From the IMG/VR virus record IMGVR_UViG_3300010300_000163, positions 1 to 20,356 of that record: DNA of 20,356 nucleotides; one strand, written 5' to 3'. Position 1 is the first letter of the stretch; each line of letters begins with the position of its first letter. Position numbers and translations under genes: made by a program. Source of the DNA: a virus. The notes beneath the pieces are model-generated. The model had not been told where the DNA came from, searched no databases, and saw only the letters and a program-made list of their open reading frames with translations. Shown in pieces: positions 9,364-15,876 of this stretch.

Positions 9364-9509
9364 TTCTTCTTAACCTCCTGATATAGCTTTTTACCCATGT
9401 AGATTATGGTGATGATTCCAGCTATGCATCCAAAGAGACTATCCAATGTGGACAGACCGAAGGTGGCTAATGTGCCCCCCATGCCGAAGATAGAGGTGCG
9501 ATCAATCAT
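9360..9509 (-). CDS. 49-aa membrane protein (holin/antiholin-like candidate)
   Basis: The open frame encodes 49 residues: MIDRTSIFGMGGTLATFGLS, a membrane segment around TLDSLFGCIAGIITIIYMG (21-39), and a basic end KKLYQEVKKK. The N-terminal Gly-rich part is also moderately hydrophobic, so one or two spans are possible. Its ATG overlaps the stop of the 38-aa gene by 1 nt and its TGA overlaps the GTG of the nozzle gene. A membrane helix followed by a basic C-terminus is holin-like; two adjacent mini membrane proteins could be a holin/antiholin pair. This is inference from topology and position. Confidence 0.6.
   Translation of the reverse strand: MIDRTSIFGMGGTLATFGLSTLDSLFGCIAGIITIIYMGKKLYQEVKKK
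9374..9379 (-). promoter_or_regulatory. Ribosome binding site that sets the GTG start of the nozzle gene
   Basis: AGGAGG lies 10 nt before the GTG at 9363, inside the end of the 49-aa gene. It supports the GTG as the true start of the 925-aa protein, whose frame has no nearby ATG. Confidence 0.75.
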
Positions 9510-9625
9510 TAGAATAAGAGATCCAAGACGATGATTCCTAGCACTAAGCCCACGAATATCGTAATCATTTTCCCACGCTTAGAGAGTGTTTCAAATTTCT
9601 TTTTGAGTAGAATTATGTTTTTCAT
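9509..9625 (-). CDS. 38-aa single-span membrane protein (holin-like candidate)
   Basis: The open frame encodes 38 residues: a basic N-terminus MKNIILLKKKFETLSKRGKM and a membrane helix ITIFVGLVLGIIVLDLLF at the very end. The ATG overlaps the upstream TGA (ATGA), and its TAA overlaps the ATG of the following gene (TAATG), so it is stitched into the operon on both sides. One C-terminal membrane span with a positively charged N-terminus fits a small class III-type holin or an accessory lysis/membrane protein. There is no sequence signature that proves this. Confidence 0.6.
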   Translation of the reverse strand: MKNIILLKKKFETLSKRGKMITIFVGLVLGIIVLDLLF

Positions 9626-10059
9626 TTTTGGTCAGAAGGTCTCGGAAAGGGAGGTCGAGTGGTGGATCTTGTGACTTCAGTTTTAGCACATCTCTTTGCC
9701 ACGAAAATGGGTATTGCTAAATAGCAACCAAGCACTACTGCCGCACCTATCAGGATGCGTTTTATATACGATGTAAATTCAGCGAATCCGCTCTTATGTT
9801 CCGCCATGCCTTGAGCTACCAGGGCACTCACATCTCCGTGCGTTAAAGCCTCAATCGTTTCTTCTGCCTCTACGAGTGCATCTGCATTTTTTAATGCTTC
9901 TCCCGCAAGCACACCCGCACCCGCAGACAAACCTCCTGCCACAGGGCCACCTGCAAGCGTACCCACTGATCCGCCAATCACTCCGCCTAATGTCGGATAG
10001 GTCGAACGAAAGGAACATCCGGCGGTAAGGAAGCAAAGTGCTAAAAGGAGATAGATCAT
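9622..10059 (-). CDS. Lipoprotein with C-terminal membrane segment; u-spanin candidate
   Basis: A protein of 145 residues. The N-terminus MIYLLLALCFLTAGCSFRST has a short hydrophobic stretch ending in a lipobox-like T-A-G-C, predicting a lipid-modified Cys15. A Gly/Ala-rich zipper (25-53) follows, then a helical acidic stretch, a membrane segment at 102-120 (ILIGAAVVLGCYLAIPIFV) and a basic, Pro-rich tail. Lipid anchor at one end and transmembrane helix at the other is the layout of unimolecular spanins such as T1 gp11, which link outer and inner membranes and fuse them at lysis. Two tiny membrane proteins follow, the first overlapping its stop (ATGA). An alternative is a generic glycine-zipper lipoprotein. 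No endolysin is in the window. Confidence 0.6.
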   Translation of the reverse strand: MIYLLLALCFLTAGCSFRSTYPTLGGVIGGSVGTLAGGPVAGGLSAGAGVLAGEALKNADALVEAEETIEALTHGDVSALVAQGMAEHKSGFAEFTSYIKRILIGAAVVLGCYLAIPIFVAKRCAKTEVTRSTTRPPFPRPSDQK

Positions 10060-10289
10060 TAGGGTGCGTCAGGATCAGACCACTCAGACCCTGCAAGAAT
10101 CGTCAACATCTCAGAACGATCATAGGTAGTCTTACCTACTAGAAAGCTAGGCGTGTCGCCTTCAAACTTAACGAATGTCTGTGTACCAGCTAGATTGTAT
10201 CTAAGCGTGTCAGCACTTGTCTCTAGCACTTGGTTAAAATCTACGGAAGATACTTCCGATGCGTCAATAATTACATAGTTTCTGCTCAT
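10059..10289 (-). CDS. Small conserved phage protein (76 aa), unknown function
   Basis: An acidic, soluble protein of 76 residues: MSRNYVIIDASEVSSVDFNQ, TSADTLRYNLAGTQTFVKFE, then SFLVGKTTYDRSEMLTILAG. It looks compact with mixed alpha/beta structure; the 'NYVIIDASEV ... V-F-Q-V-E-TS-DTLR-S-D-TF-K' pattern recalls small proteins that follow fibre genes in marine phages. No function is known to me; a fibre chaperone or minor structural part is possible. It starts 1 nt after the LamG stop, and its TAA overlaps the next ATG (TAATG). Confidence 0.7.
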   Translation of the reverse strand: MSRNYVIIDASEVSSVDFNQVLETSADTLRYNLAGTQTFVKFEGDTPSFLVGKTTYDRSEMLTILAGSEWSDPDAP

Positions 10290-10290
10290 A

Positions 10291-11496
10291 TTATGAAGGG
10301 ACTGAGGATGAAAATGTAGGACCGTTAGTTAAAGTTCCGTCTTGTGAACCCGATCCTTGATCTGTGATAGTTGTTCCTGTACCACCATCATTGTCTCCGG
10401 ATCTCCACCAATGCGTTGGAGCGGTTGAAACATTATTACTGTCATTCAAATTGTTTGGTATTCCTGAGTTATAAATCGTTGCTATATCCCCTGAAACATC
10501 TGTTGACCATAAAGCGATTTCATCAACTAGACCTGCATAGAACTGAGTATTATTTTGCCTTCTTCCTATATCTAAACTTCCAATAGCCATTGGAGAAGTC
10601 GGTACTGTACCACCCGATTGGGCACCACTTGCTGTCGTTTGAAGTGTTCCATTAACCCAAAAATCATAACCCGCTGAACCTCCATTCGATTGAGAGGATG
10701 TCTGCCAAGCAATAAATATATGATGCCAACTAGTATTGCTTAATGAAATTCCTGATCCTGTTCCAAAAGCTCCTAACCCGTAACTTACACCTACTACTTC
10801 GTTGGTCACATAACTCGTACCATTACCTAAAAATAAAGGACGATAATTAGTACTATCTCCACCCATCAATACTTGGGCACCACTTGAGGAATTAATTGTA
10901 GAATCAGGTTTAATCCAAACAGAGGCGGCTTGAAGAGTTAAGTTCGCAGCTGTGTCCATATAGTCATCTACCCCGTCTAAATCTAAACTGTAATTATTTA
11001 TTAGTGGAGCAGTAATTAAATCACCGTCAACATAGTAGGCATTCGCACCAACAGGTATCACATTGACTACCGCATATTGTCCGGCTGTTGCCGTCTTGTT
11101 ATTAAAGCCGTTAATCGAAGCACCCGAACCTGCAATAGTTACTGTTCCCGCTCCTCCTTGTGTGATTGTACAGTTGAATCCGCTAGTTAAGCCCGATGGG
11201 ATTGTGACAATGATCTGTCCGGCATTACTGCAAACGATCACTTTACCATTGTCACTGTTTGATAGGGTGCGAGCAGTTGTTGTTTCTGACACTATGTCAT
11301 TAAACAAATCTGTACCACTGACTGTCACTGCACCTGTCGATCCGTTGACCGATTGCACAGGTGCTAGGGTCATCAGGTTAGTAGCGGTGACTTTTTTAGT
11401 AGTTGCGGTTCCTGCGACATCGTCAACAATGGGTAAAATGTCTGCCCCTGCGGGTGTCGCCAAGTTACTTAATTCTGTTATCTTTTTTGTAGCCAT
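10291..11496 (-). CDS. LamG/concanavalin A-like adhesin (tail fibre or spike)
   Basis: From the preferred ATG the protein has 401 residues. Residues 1-41 (MATKKITELSNLATPAGADI, then LPIVDDVAGTATTKKVT) match a very common N-terminal attachment module of phage fibres. A linker (45-160) includes QSVNGSTGAVTVSG and a beta-rich TVTIAGSGASINGF segment. Residues about 165-360 form a LamG-type jelly roll: NYSLDLDGVDDYMD, SVWIKPDS, WHHIFIAWQT, YDFWVNGTLQ and YAGLVDEIALWS are characteristic strands. Such domains bind glycans or proteins at the cell surface. An upstream in-frame ATG (11523) would add 9 residues and overlap the fibre gene; the internal ATG leaves an 8-nt gap and begins the recognised module. 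No Shine-Dalgarno is seen. Confidence 0.82.
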   Translation of the reverse strand: MATKKITELSNLATPAGADILPIVDDVAGTATTKKVTATNLMTLAPVQSVNGSTGAVTVSGTDLFNDIVSETTTARTLSNSDNGKVIVCSNAGQIIVTIPSGLTSGFNCTITQGGAGTVTIAGSGASINGFNNKTATAGQYAVVNVIPVGANAYYVDGDLITAPLINNYSLDLDGVDDYMDTAANLTLQAASVWIKPDSTINSSSGAQVLMGGDSTNYRPLFLGNGTSYVTNEVVGVSYGLGAFGTGSGISLSNTSWHHIFIAWQTSSQSNGGSAGYDFWVNGTLQTTASGAQSGGTVPTSPMAIGSLDIGRRQNNTQFYAGLVDEIALWSTDVSGDIATIYNSGIPNNLNDSNNVSTAPTHWWRSGDNDGGTGTTITDQGSGSQDGTLTNGPTFSSSVPS

Positions 11497-11504
11497 AATA
11501 ATTT

Positions 11505-12788
11505 TTAGTGAAGTGCAGTCCAAGCTCCGTTGGCGTATCCGTAGAATTTATGTAGATCTGTATCGTACACCATCTCGCCATTAGACGCAGAAATAGCAGT
11601 TCTTTGACTTGTATTCATCCTCGGCATAATCACGCCACCTGTTGTGGAAGCTACTTCGAGGGGTGCGGAGGGGGAGACTGTGCCAATACCTACATTGCCG
11701 TTGGAGTCGATGGTCATGTCTGTCCGGGTCGCTTCAGCAGTACCAAACTTAATATTATGACCCTCACTTCGGATGCATAAATCATTAGTAACTGAACCAT
11801 ACAATATTGAACTAGTTGCGTTTGCGATTGCAACCCTACCCTTTGGCGTCTCACCACGGCTCAAGGTAATAATCGGCTCTGATTCAGTTAATCCTTTATT
11901 TATGTCTAATGAAGTACTAGCACTCTGAGTGCCAATACCGACATGGCCTTCTTTAGTGATGCGCATTTTTTCATCGCCTTTTACACTAAAGCGAATATCT
12001 GCCCCTACTCCGCCCGTGTCTCCGTCATCCGCACCTAAATACAAGCTATCGCCATTCGGGCGAATCATATGATAATAAGTTTCTGAATCAACCCCCAAGC
12101 GCAATCCATCCGTTCCTGCTGTAGAAAGATGCAACTTCGCACTAGGACTCTCAGTACCAATACCTACATTGCCACCTATTCTTTGAAGTAATAGATTGTC
12201 ACCTTTGTTTGAAACTCTTATACCTCCGTCAGTTGTGGTGTCATCAGACATTTTAAAATCCACAAACGGATCGGTTGATTTCAGATGCAAACACGAATCA
12301 TTTAAACCTGAATTAACTTCTAATTTAGCACTAGGACTCGCAGTTCCAATGCCGCAATTGCCATCGGAGTCGATGCGTATTGCTTCAGTCGAATTTGTGC
12401 GAATCGCAAGCTCGTTGGTGGCAGGTGCGTGAATAGCTACCGCTGAACTGCTTGTGCCTGTTTGATCCAAGGCGTATTCATCTGCGACTACATTTCCGCT
12501 TACATCAAGTGATCCTCCTGTTACCGCTCCACTTGTTGAAACAGAACCCGCTGTAACCGCTCCACTTGTTGTCAATGTTGTTGAAACTATATCTCCATTT
12601 ACATCCAACTCTTGGGTCGGGGAGGTTGTCCCTATGCCAACCTTCGTTGTGCCAATGGCGAGTGCGGAAGCTGTGCCCTCTCCGTCTAGCACGGCCTTAA
12701 CTGTAGAGTCCACTCCGTTGGTGTAATCACCTACCTGGAGCAATCCCTTGTAGCTATTTGCGGGTGTTAAATTTTGTAGATCACTCAT
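11505..12788 (-). CDS. Tail fibre protein with GIGT repeats
   Basis: A protein of 427 residues with five copies of a GIGTxSPSxxLxV element (starting at 51, 146, 209, 284 and 367), often preceded by IDSDGN or KEGHV. This is the common repetitive shaft of phage and bacterial trimeric fibres. The C-terminus VIMPRMNTSQRTAISASNGE followed by MVYDTDLHKFYGYANGAWTA is a frequent fibre end cap. No S74-type self-cleaving chaperone is present. An 11-residue tandem repeat lies at 74-95. It would form an elongated host-recognition or side fibre attached to the adaptor/nozzle region. It overlaps the 50-aa gene by 8 nt, and the LamG adhesin gene follows. Confidence 0.8.
   Translation of the reverse strand: MSDLQNLTPANSYKGLLQVGDYTNGVDSTVKAVLDGEGTASALAIGTTKVGIGTTSPTQELDVNGDIVSTTLTTSGAVTAGSVSTSGAVTGGSLDVSGNVVADEYALDQTGTSSSAVAIHAPATNELAIRTNSTEAIRIDSDGNCGIGTASPSAKLEVNSGLNDSCLHLKSTDPFVDFKMSDDTTTDGGIRVSNKGDNLLLQRIGGNVGIGTESPSAKLHLSTAGTDGLRLGVDSETYYHMIRPNGDSLYLGADDGDTGGVGADIRFSVKGDEKMRITKEGHVGIGTQSASTSLDINKGLTESEPIITLSRGETPKGRVAIANATSSILYGSVTNDLCIRSEGHNIKFGTAEATRTDMTIDSNGNVGIGTVSPSAPLEVASTTGGVIMPRMNTSQRTAISASNGEMVYDTDLHKFYGYANGAWTALH
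12523..12571 (-). repeat. 33-bp tandem repeat in the fibre gene
   Basis: The 16-bp word ACCGCTCCACTTGTTG (plus strand) occurs at 12523-12538 and 12556-12571, a 33-bp period coding for TSGAVTAGSVS/TSGAVTGGSLD. Because 33 is a multiple of three, gain or loss of a unit would change shaft length without a frameshift. Confidence 0.75.
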
Positions 12789-12933
12789 AGACTATATTAT
12801 CTCCTGCTTCGGTCAGCATGGGTTCATTGTTCTCCGTGAGGAGTGCGTTGGCGGGTACTCCATCACCACCTGATGGGATGCCACTCCCTGTGAAGGGTCT
12901 TGCTACTCCTACATTTAGATCAATAGACAGCAT
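12781..12933 (-). CDS. Mini protein with LLTE-type repeats (50 aa)
   Basis: An open frame of 50 residues fits exactly between the 84-aa gene (1-nt gap) and the fibre gene (8-nt overlap, ATGAGTGA). The N-terminus is MLSIDLNVGVARPFTGSGIP; the C-terminus has two imperfect units, ALLTENNEP and PMLTEAGDN, then IVYE. Short 'L-L-x-E-x-G' repeats of this sort occur in small phage structural proteins. Without this gene there would be a 146-nt hole in an otherwise gap-free operon, which supports it as real. Function is unknown; association with the adjacent fibre is a guess. Confidence 0.65.
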   Translation of the reverse strand: MLSIDLNVGVARPFTGSGIPSGGDGVPANALLTENNEPMLTEAGDNIVYE

Positions 12934-12934
12934 T

Positions 12935-13189
12935 TTACATCTTGTATGCTAAAACTGCACCACTCGTAAGTTGTAATGAAGTAGTGCGTCCATAAATCGC
13001 GGTATTTGTTGGTAGCGTGGTTGCGTCTCCACCTGTGCATAAAGCGGAGATGTTATCTACATTAGAAGTAATATCTGCAAAGACCGTATCCTCTGTGCAA
13101 ACAATTGCAAAAAAGTCTCCTGTGTGAGCCGCTGTATCATTAATGTATTCACCCCCGTTAAGTCCTAATCCTCTGTATTCGTTTGCCAT
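12935..13189 (-). CDS. Small beta-rich structural protein (84 aa)
   Basis: The 84 residues begin MANEYRGLGLNGGEYINDTA, then AAHTGDFFAIVCTEDTVFAD, and end LQLTSGAVLAYKM. It is beta-rich, acidic, with two Cys and no membrane segment. I recognise the 'EYRG-G ... GEYINDT-A-HTG-F-AI ... LTSGAVLAY' pattern from small proteins in environmental phage structural modules; a minor capsid or head-surface role is inferred and no named family is recalled. It starts 2 nt after the adaptor stop without a Shine-Dalgarno, and the next gene begins 1 nt after its TAA, so it is embedded in a translationally coupled run. Confidence 0.7.
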   Translation of the reverse strand: MANEYRGLGLNGGEYINDTAAHTGDFFAIVCTEDTVFADITSNVDNISALCTGGDATTLPTNTAIYGRTTSLQLTSGAVLAYKM

Positions 13190-13191
13190 GA

Positions 13192-14031
13192 TTAAATAGA
13201 TGTTTGAATTGTTGTTCCGTATGTAATGAATTGTATAAAGTTCTGCTGACCCTGTTGGCGCTCTAGTTTATCAAGTTCAACTAATAACAAGGATTCTGCT
13301 TGTTGATATGCGACTTGCGCTTTGTCAGTTTGTCCGTCTGCGGCTAAAAAATCTCCGTATGCTCCATAGGTTGCATACTCTGAAAATATATAAAGAAAAT
13401 CTTCGCTAGTAGATGTGTAGTTCTCGAATGGTTTGCGGTATAAAATAAACACAGGCTTAGTGCTTGATCTGTCTACTAAGGTTACCTGTCCATAATCCGC
13501 AACTTCTGTTGAAGAAAACTCCACACGAAATGCTACTTCATCTGCATGTCCCACATCATATGGGTCATTATTTGAAACCCGTAGGATCTCTCCAATTGTG
13601 TCATTGAACTCAACGACATTCATAGTAGTAGCAGTTGCAGTTGCTCCGCTTCCACCACCACCACTGAATGATACTGTAGGAGCAGATGTGTATCCTGTGC
13701 CGTGACTAGTTACTGCGACTCCATTTACACGACCCTCAGAGTCGATAGTTGCAGTTGCCACTGCACCTGATCCTCCACCACCTGTGAATGCAACTGTTGG
13801 TGCTGAAGTATATCCTGTACCACCATTACCAACATTAACATTCCTAACCTGTAAATCAGGTGTCTTTTGCTCTAAGCGGATAGTGTCAGGCCACCTGGTG
13901 CGTTCCCATGCTAATCTTCCAAAGCGATTAAAGCTTCGTATGGCCGCACTTTGCTCTTGTTCCAATAAGCTATCAAGTCCAATCAGGTGTCTTAGATTGG
14001 TAAGCATTGTGCTTATTGTTACCTGTCTCAT
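13192..14031 (-). CDS. Head-tail adaptor (gp11/gp4-like) with inserted beta module
   Basis: A protein of 279 residues. The N-terminal helices (1-50: TMLTNLRHLIGLDSLLEQEQ, then RLAWERTRWPDTIRLE) and the C-terminal part (about 145-270: EILRVSNNDPY, PVFILYRKPFENYT, AYGDFLAADGQTDKAQVAYQ) have the pattern of podovirus connector/tail-tube adaptors, with a W-E-R-x-x-W-P signature and a C-terminal helix pair. Such proteins form a 12-mer ring under the portal and hold the nozzle. Residues about 62-138 are different: two copies of a GTGYTSAPTV-type module interrupt the fold. The neighbours are the head and nozzle genes. The assignment comes from pattern and position and was not confirmed by a search. 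Confidence 0.7.
   Translation of the reverse strand: MRQVTISTMLTNLRHLIGLDSLLEQEQSAAIRSFNRFGRLAWERTRWPDTIRLEQKTPDLQVRNVNVGNGGTGYTSAPTVAFTGGGGSGAVATATIDSEGRVNGVAVTSHGTGYTSAPTVSFSGGGGSGATATATTMNVVEFNDTIGEILRVSNNDPYDVGHADEVAFRVEFSSTEVADYGQVTLVDRSSTKPVFILYRKPFENYTSTSEDFLYIFSEYATYGAYGDFLAADGQTDKAQVAYQQAESLLLVELDKLERQQGQQNFIQFITYGTTIQTSI
13627..13821 (-). repeat. Duplicated 40-residue module inside the adaptor gene
   Basis: GTGYTSAPTV followed by xFxGGGGSGAxATAT occurs at residues 71-95 (13821-13747) and again at 111-135 (13701-13627), an exact 120-bp period. The amino acids are far more alike than the DNA, so this is an old or selected duplication. The same module is common in phage fibres and other surface proteins. 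Confidence 0.85.
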
Positions 14032-14375
14032 GCGGGCTTAAAGCTTTGACCTGTAAATGATTGCTTGCCTAATGACTTTGCCTTGAAAGATGGATTATCA
14101 CGAAGGAACTCTTTTACGAAGCTCTTGTCTGACCAACATCCACGATGAGATTGATGCCAACGGAAATATTCCCTGGCGGGGATTGTGGCTTTTAACTGAC
14201 CAAGTCCTTCGGTCTTTGCCACGCCCATTGCTTCGTTTTCTTTGCGTGCCATTTGCTCACGCATGGATGCTTCGTGCTTTTCGAGGTCTACCTCGTAACG
14301 CAAATAACGATCCAAGTTCTTCATAAACTGTGAACCGTTTCCGCTCTTCCACTTTGGTAAAAGTATGTTTGGCAT
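14028..14375 (-). CDS. Conserved phage protein of unknown function (115 aa)
   Basis: The protein has 115 residues. The N-terminal half is helical and charged (NLDRYLRYEVDLEKHEASMR, 20-39). The second half has GLGQLKATIPAREYFRWHQS followed by HRGCWSDKSFVKEFLRDNP, rich in Trp, His and Arg. The aromatic/basic block looks like a conserved core and I associate it with proteins next to adaptor genes in environmental podoviruses, but no function is known to me. Its TGA overlaps the ATG of the adaptor gene (ATGA), suggesting coupled translation and a shared head-tail joining step. No clear Shine-Dalgarno precedes its ATG; the hairpin lies just upstream. Confidence 0.7.
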   Translation of the reverse strand: MPNILLPKWKSGNGSQFMKNLDRYLRYEVDLEKHEASMREQMARKENEAMGVAKTEGLGQLKATIPAREYFRWHQSHRGCWSDKSFVKEFLRDNPSFKAKSLGKQSFTGQSFKPA

Positions 14376-14395
14376 AGTCGTTTAGTTGTAGGTTA

Positions 14396-14424
14396 GGGAG
14401 AGGCCCGCTTGGCGAACCTCTCCC
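14396..14424 (-). promoter_or_regulatory. Perfect 8-bp hairpin between decoration gene and next gene
   Basis: On the minus strand GGGAGAGG (14424-14417) and CCTCTCCC (14403-14396) form an 8-bp, GC-rich stem with a 13-nt loop inside a 64-nt gene-free gap. No U tract follows (CTAACCTAC instead), so it is not a standard terminator. It could be a partial or factor-dependent terminator, or a structure protecting the 3' end of the capsid message. Confidence 0.55.
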
Positions 14425-14439
14425 CTCCTAAATGCGTGC

Positions 14440-14868
14440 TTACGCGAATTGACCGAGATCTACGATGCGTAGACCAATGACGATCTTTCCGGCTGTAGCT
14501 GATGCGATTGCGGCATCCGTTACTTCAAGAAGTATGGATGTTGCGCTGTTCGTTCCGCCAACAGGTTGAGATTGATTGCCTGTGAAGGCATCACCTGTGT
14601 TGAAGACGGGAGCGGACATTGCGTCTACATCAAGAGCATCGATGAACTCATCGGGATCTCCGGATGAAGTTCCTACATCGATAACAAGAGATGTTGTTCC
14701 TGCAAACGCTTCGGATTCGTAAACTCCTACCATTTCAACGGCACCACCCGCAGGGATGGTTGCGATAGTAGCTTGGCCACCATTACCGATAGTTTGTAGG
14801 TCCTCATAGGTTGCGGTGTAAACATGTGTGAAACCGCGTCCTGCTTCGTTGTTACTTAATTCTGACAT
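14440..14868 (-). CDS. Putative head decoration protein
   Basis: A 142-residue, beta-rich, Gly/Ala/Thr-rich acidic protein (AGRGFTHVYTATYEDLQTIG near the N-terminus, ATAGKIVIGLRIVDLGQF at the C-terminus), without Lys clusters or membrane segments. GAGGAA lies about 9 nt upstream of the ATG. Its position directly after the capsid gene, its length and its composition fit a capsid-stabilising or decoration protein that binds the outer shell. I do not recognise a named family; a head-completion role is possible. A hairpin follows 16 nt after its stop, so the scaffold-capsid-decoration trio may be expressed more strongly than the genes downstream. Confidence 0.6.
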   Translation of the reverse strand: MSELSNNEAGRGFTHVYTATYEDLQTIGNGGQATIATIPAGGAVEMVGVYESEAFAGTTSLVIDVGTSSGDPDEFIDALDVDAMSAPVFNTGDAFTGNQSQPVGGTNSATSILLEVTDAAIASATAGKIVIGLRIVDLGQFA

Positions 14869-14892
14869 GATTAATGTTCCTCTGTTTAAGGA

Positions 14893-15861
14893 TTAGTTAA
14901 AGTAACCGTGAGCCTTCGGGCTGTGGCAGGCGAGTCCGGCGATAACATCGCAGAAACCGCGTCTTCCGCCGCCTTGATTTTCAAGCTCAGAATTAGACTC
15001 AGCTTTCAAGGTGTGGATTGCCACATACTCAGGATCGATAAGAAGTCCGGCATCTTTGTCGATAGTGGAAGAACCACTTGTACGATTTAAAAGAGTGCTA
15101 GGTACGATTGCAACATTACCAAAGTCACCTTCGTAGAAATTTACAGACAAGGTGATTTTCTTGCTCTCAGCAGGCTGAGTAACTTGAAAGGATAATGCAG
15201 TTGTTGAACCTTCTTGACGAGCAAAGTCGCTAATCTCTTTCTTAAGAGTTGGACCTGCGATTAAGGTGAGTTGTCCGCCTGGCATTCCGTTGGCTTCGTA
15301 GAGTTCCTGAAGAACGCTGTTGAAGGTAGTCTCTGTTTGCGTTCCGGTTGTGTCGTTAGCAACATTTTGGAAAGCGGCAGGAATGTCGGATGGTTGACCA
15401 CCAAGACCAAGGAACTTAAACATTCCACGGGTTTTGTATGGTGAACCGGAACCGGAGTCTGCTTGGCGATCCTGTGCTGAACAAACAGCGGCTTCCATGT
15501 CGCGCTTGATTTCGCGAACTGCTTTAGCCTCGGAATTTGCAAACTCGGATGCAACTCCGGCTGTGTCTACCAACTCTTGTATGTCGGATACAGCGTATGA
15601 TCTGCGGAACTTCTGCACATAGTTTCCAATGCGAGCGCGGTTAGCGGCTTTGTTGTCAAAGCTAGTTACATCTTCGCCTTCATTGACACCATCAAATGAA
15701 GCAACTGCCAAGTCATCGACTTGTACCTCAAAGAATGTGCCTGATGCGGCGGCTTTTTTTGCCATACTTACGAATGGCGTAGATTCGGGTTCCAGGATTG
15801 TAAGGACATCAGTTAAGTCCTCACGGTTCCCGGCGGTATTATAAGAAGCGGCTTTAGCCAT
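14893..15861 (-). CDS. Major capsid protein, HK97-fold (SU10-like)
   Basis: A protein of 322 residues. The N-terminal REDLTDVLTILEPESTPFVS (13-32) is the hallmark of the SU10/DUF5309 branch of HK97-fold capsid proteins, in which the N-arm reads 'R-E-D-L-x-D-x-x-x-x-x-x-P-x-x-T-P'. Next come an E-loop-like segment (FFEVQVDDLAVASFDGVNEG), a helical P-domain stretch with SEAKAVREIKRDMEAAV, and a beta-rich C-terminus. Hundreds of copies form the icosahedral shell. A perfect AGGAGG precedes the ATG, and scaffold and decoration genes flank it. The length is normal for the family, with no sign of a protease-cleaved delta domain. Confidence 0.93.
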   Translation of the reverse strand: MAKAASYNTAGNREDLTDVLTILEPESTPFVSMAKKAAASGTFFEVQVDDLAVASFDGVNEGEDVTSFDNKAANRARIGNYVQKFRRSYAVSDIQELVDTAGVASEFANSEAKAVREIKRDMEAAVCSAQDRQADSGSGSPYKTRGMFKFLGLGGQPSDIPAAFQNVANDTTGTQTETTFNSVLQELYEANGMPGGQLTLIAGPTLKKEISDFARQEGSTTALSFQVTQPAESKKITLSVNFYEGDFGNVAIVPSTLLNRTSGSSTIDKDAGLLIDPEYVAIHTLKAESNSELENQGGGRRGFCDVIAGLACHSPKAHGYFN

Positions 15862-15870
15862 TTTTATTTT

Positions 15871-15876
15871 CCTCCT
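15871..15876 (-). promoter_or_regulatory. Strong ribosome binding site of the capsid gene
   Basis: AGGAGG lies 9 nt before the capsid ATG and overlaps the scaffold TAG stop. It is among the strongest Shine-Dalgarno matches in the window, fitting the need for hundreds of capsid subunits, and it fixes the capsid start at 15861. Confidence 0.85.

Noticed and set aside
11063-11584. 173-codon open frame on the plus strand.
   Set aside because: It lies antisense to the LamG adhesin and fibre genes, matches no family and has no ribosome site; it is a shadow of those genes. The other plus-strand frames were rejected on the same ground.
11505-12788. S74 intramolecular chaperone (self-cleaving) at the fibre C-terminus.
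   Set aside because: The protein ends after the NGEMVYDTDLHKFYGYANGAW cap region, and no Ser-Lys chaperone domain follows.
15261-15554. 97-codon minus-strand frame within the capsid gene.
   Set aside because: It is in another frame of a well-supported capsid gene, has no ribosome site and has an unlikely composition.
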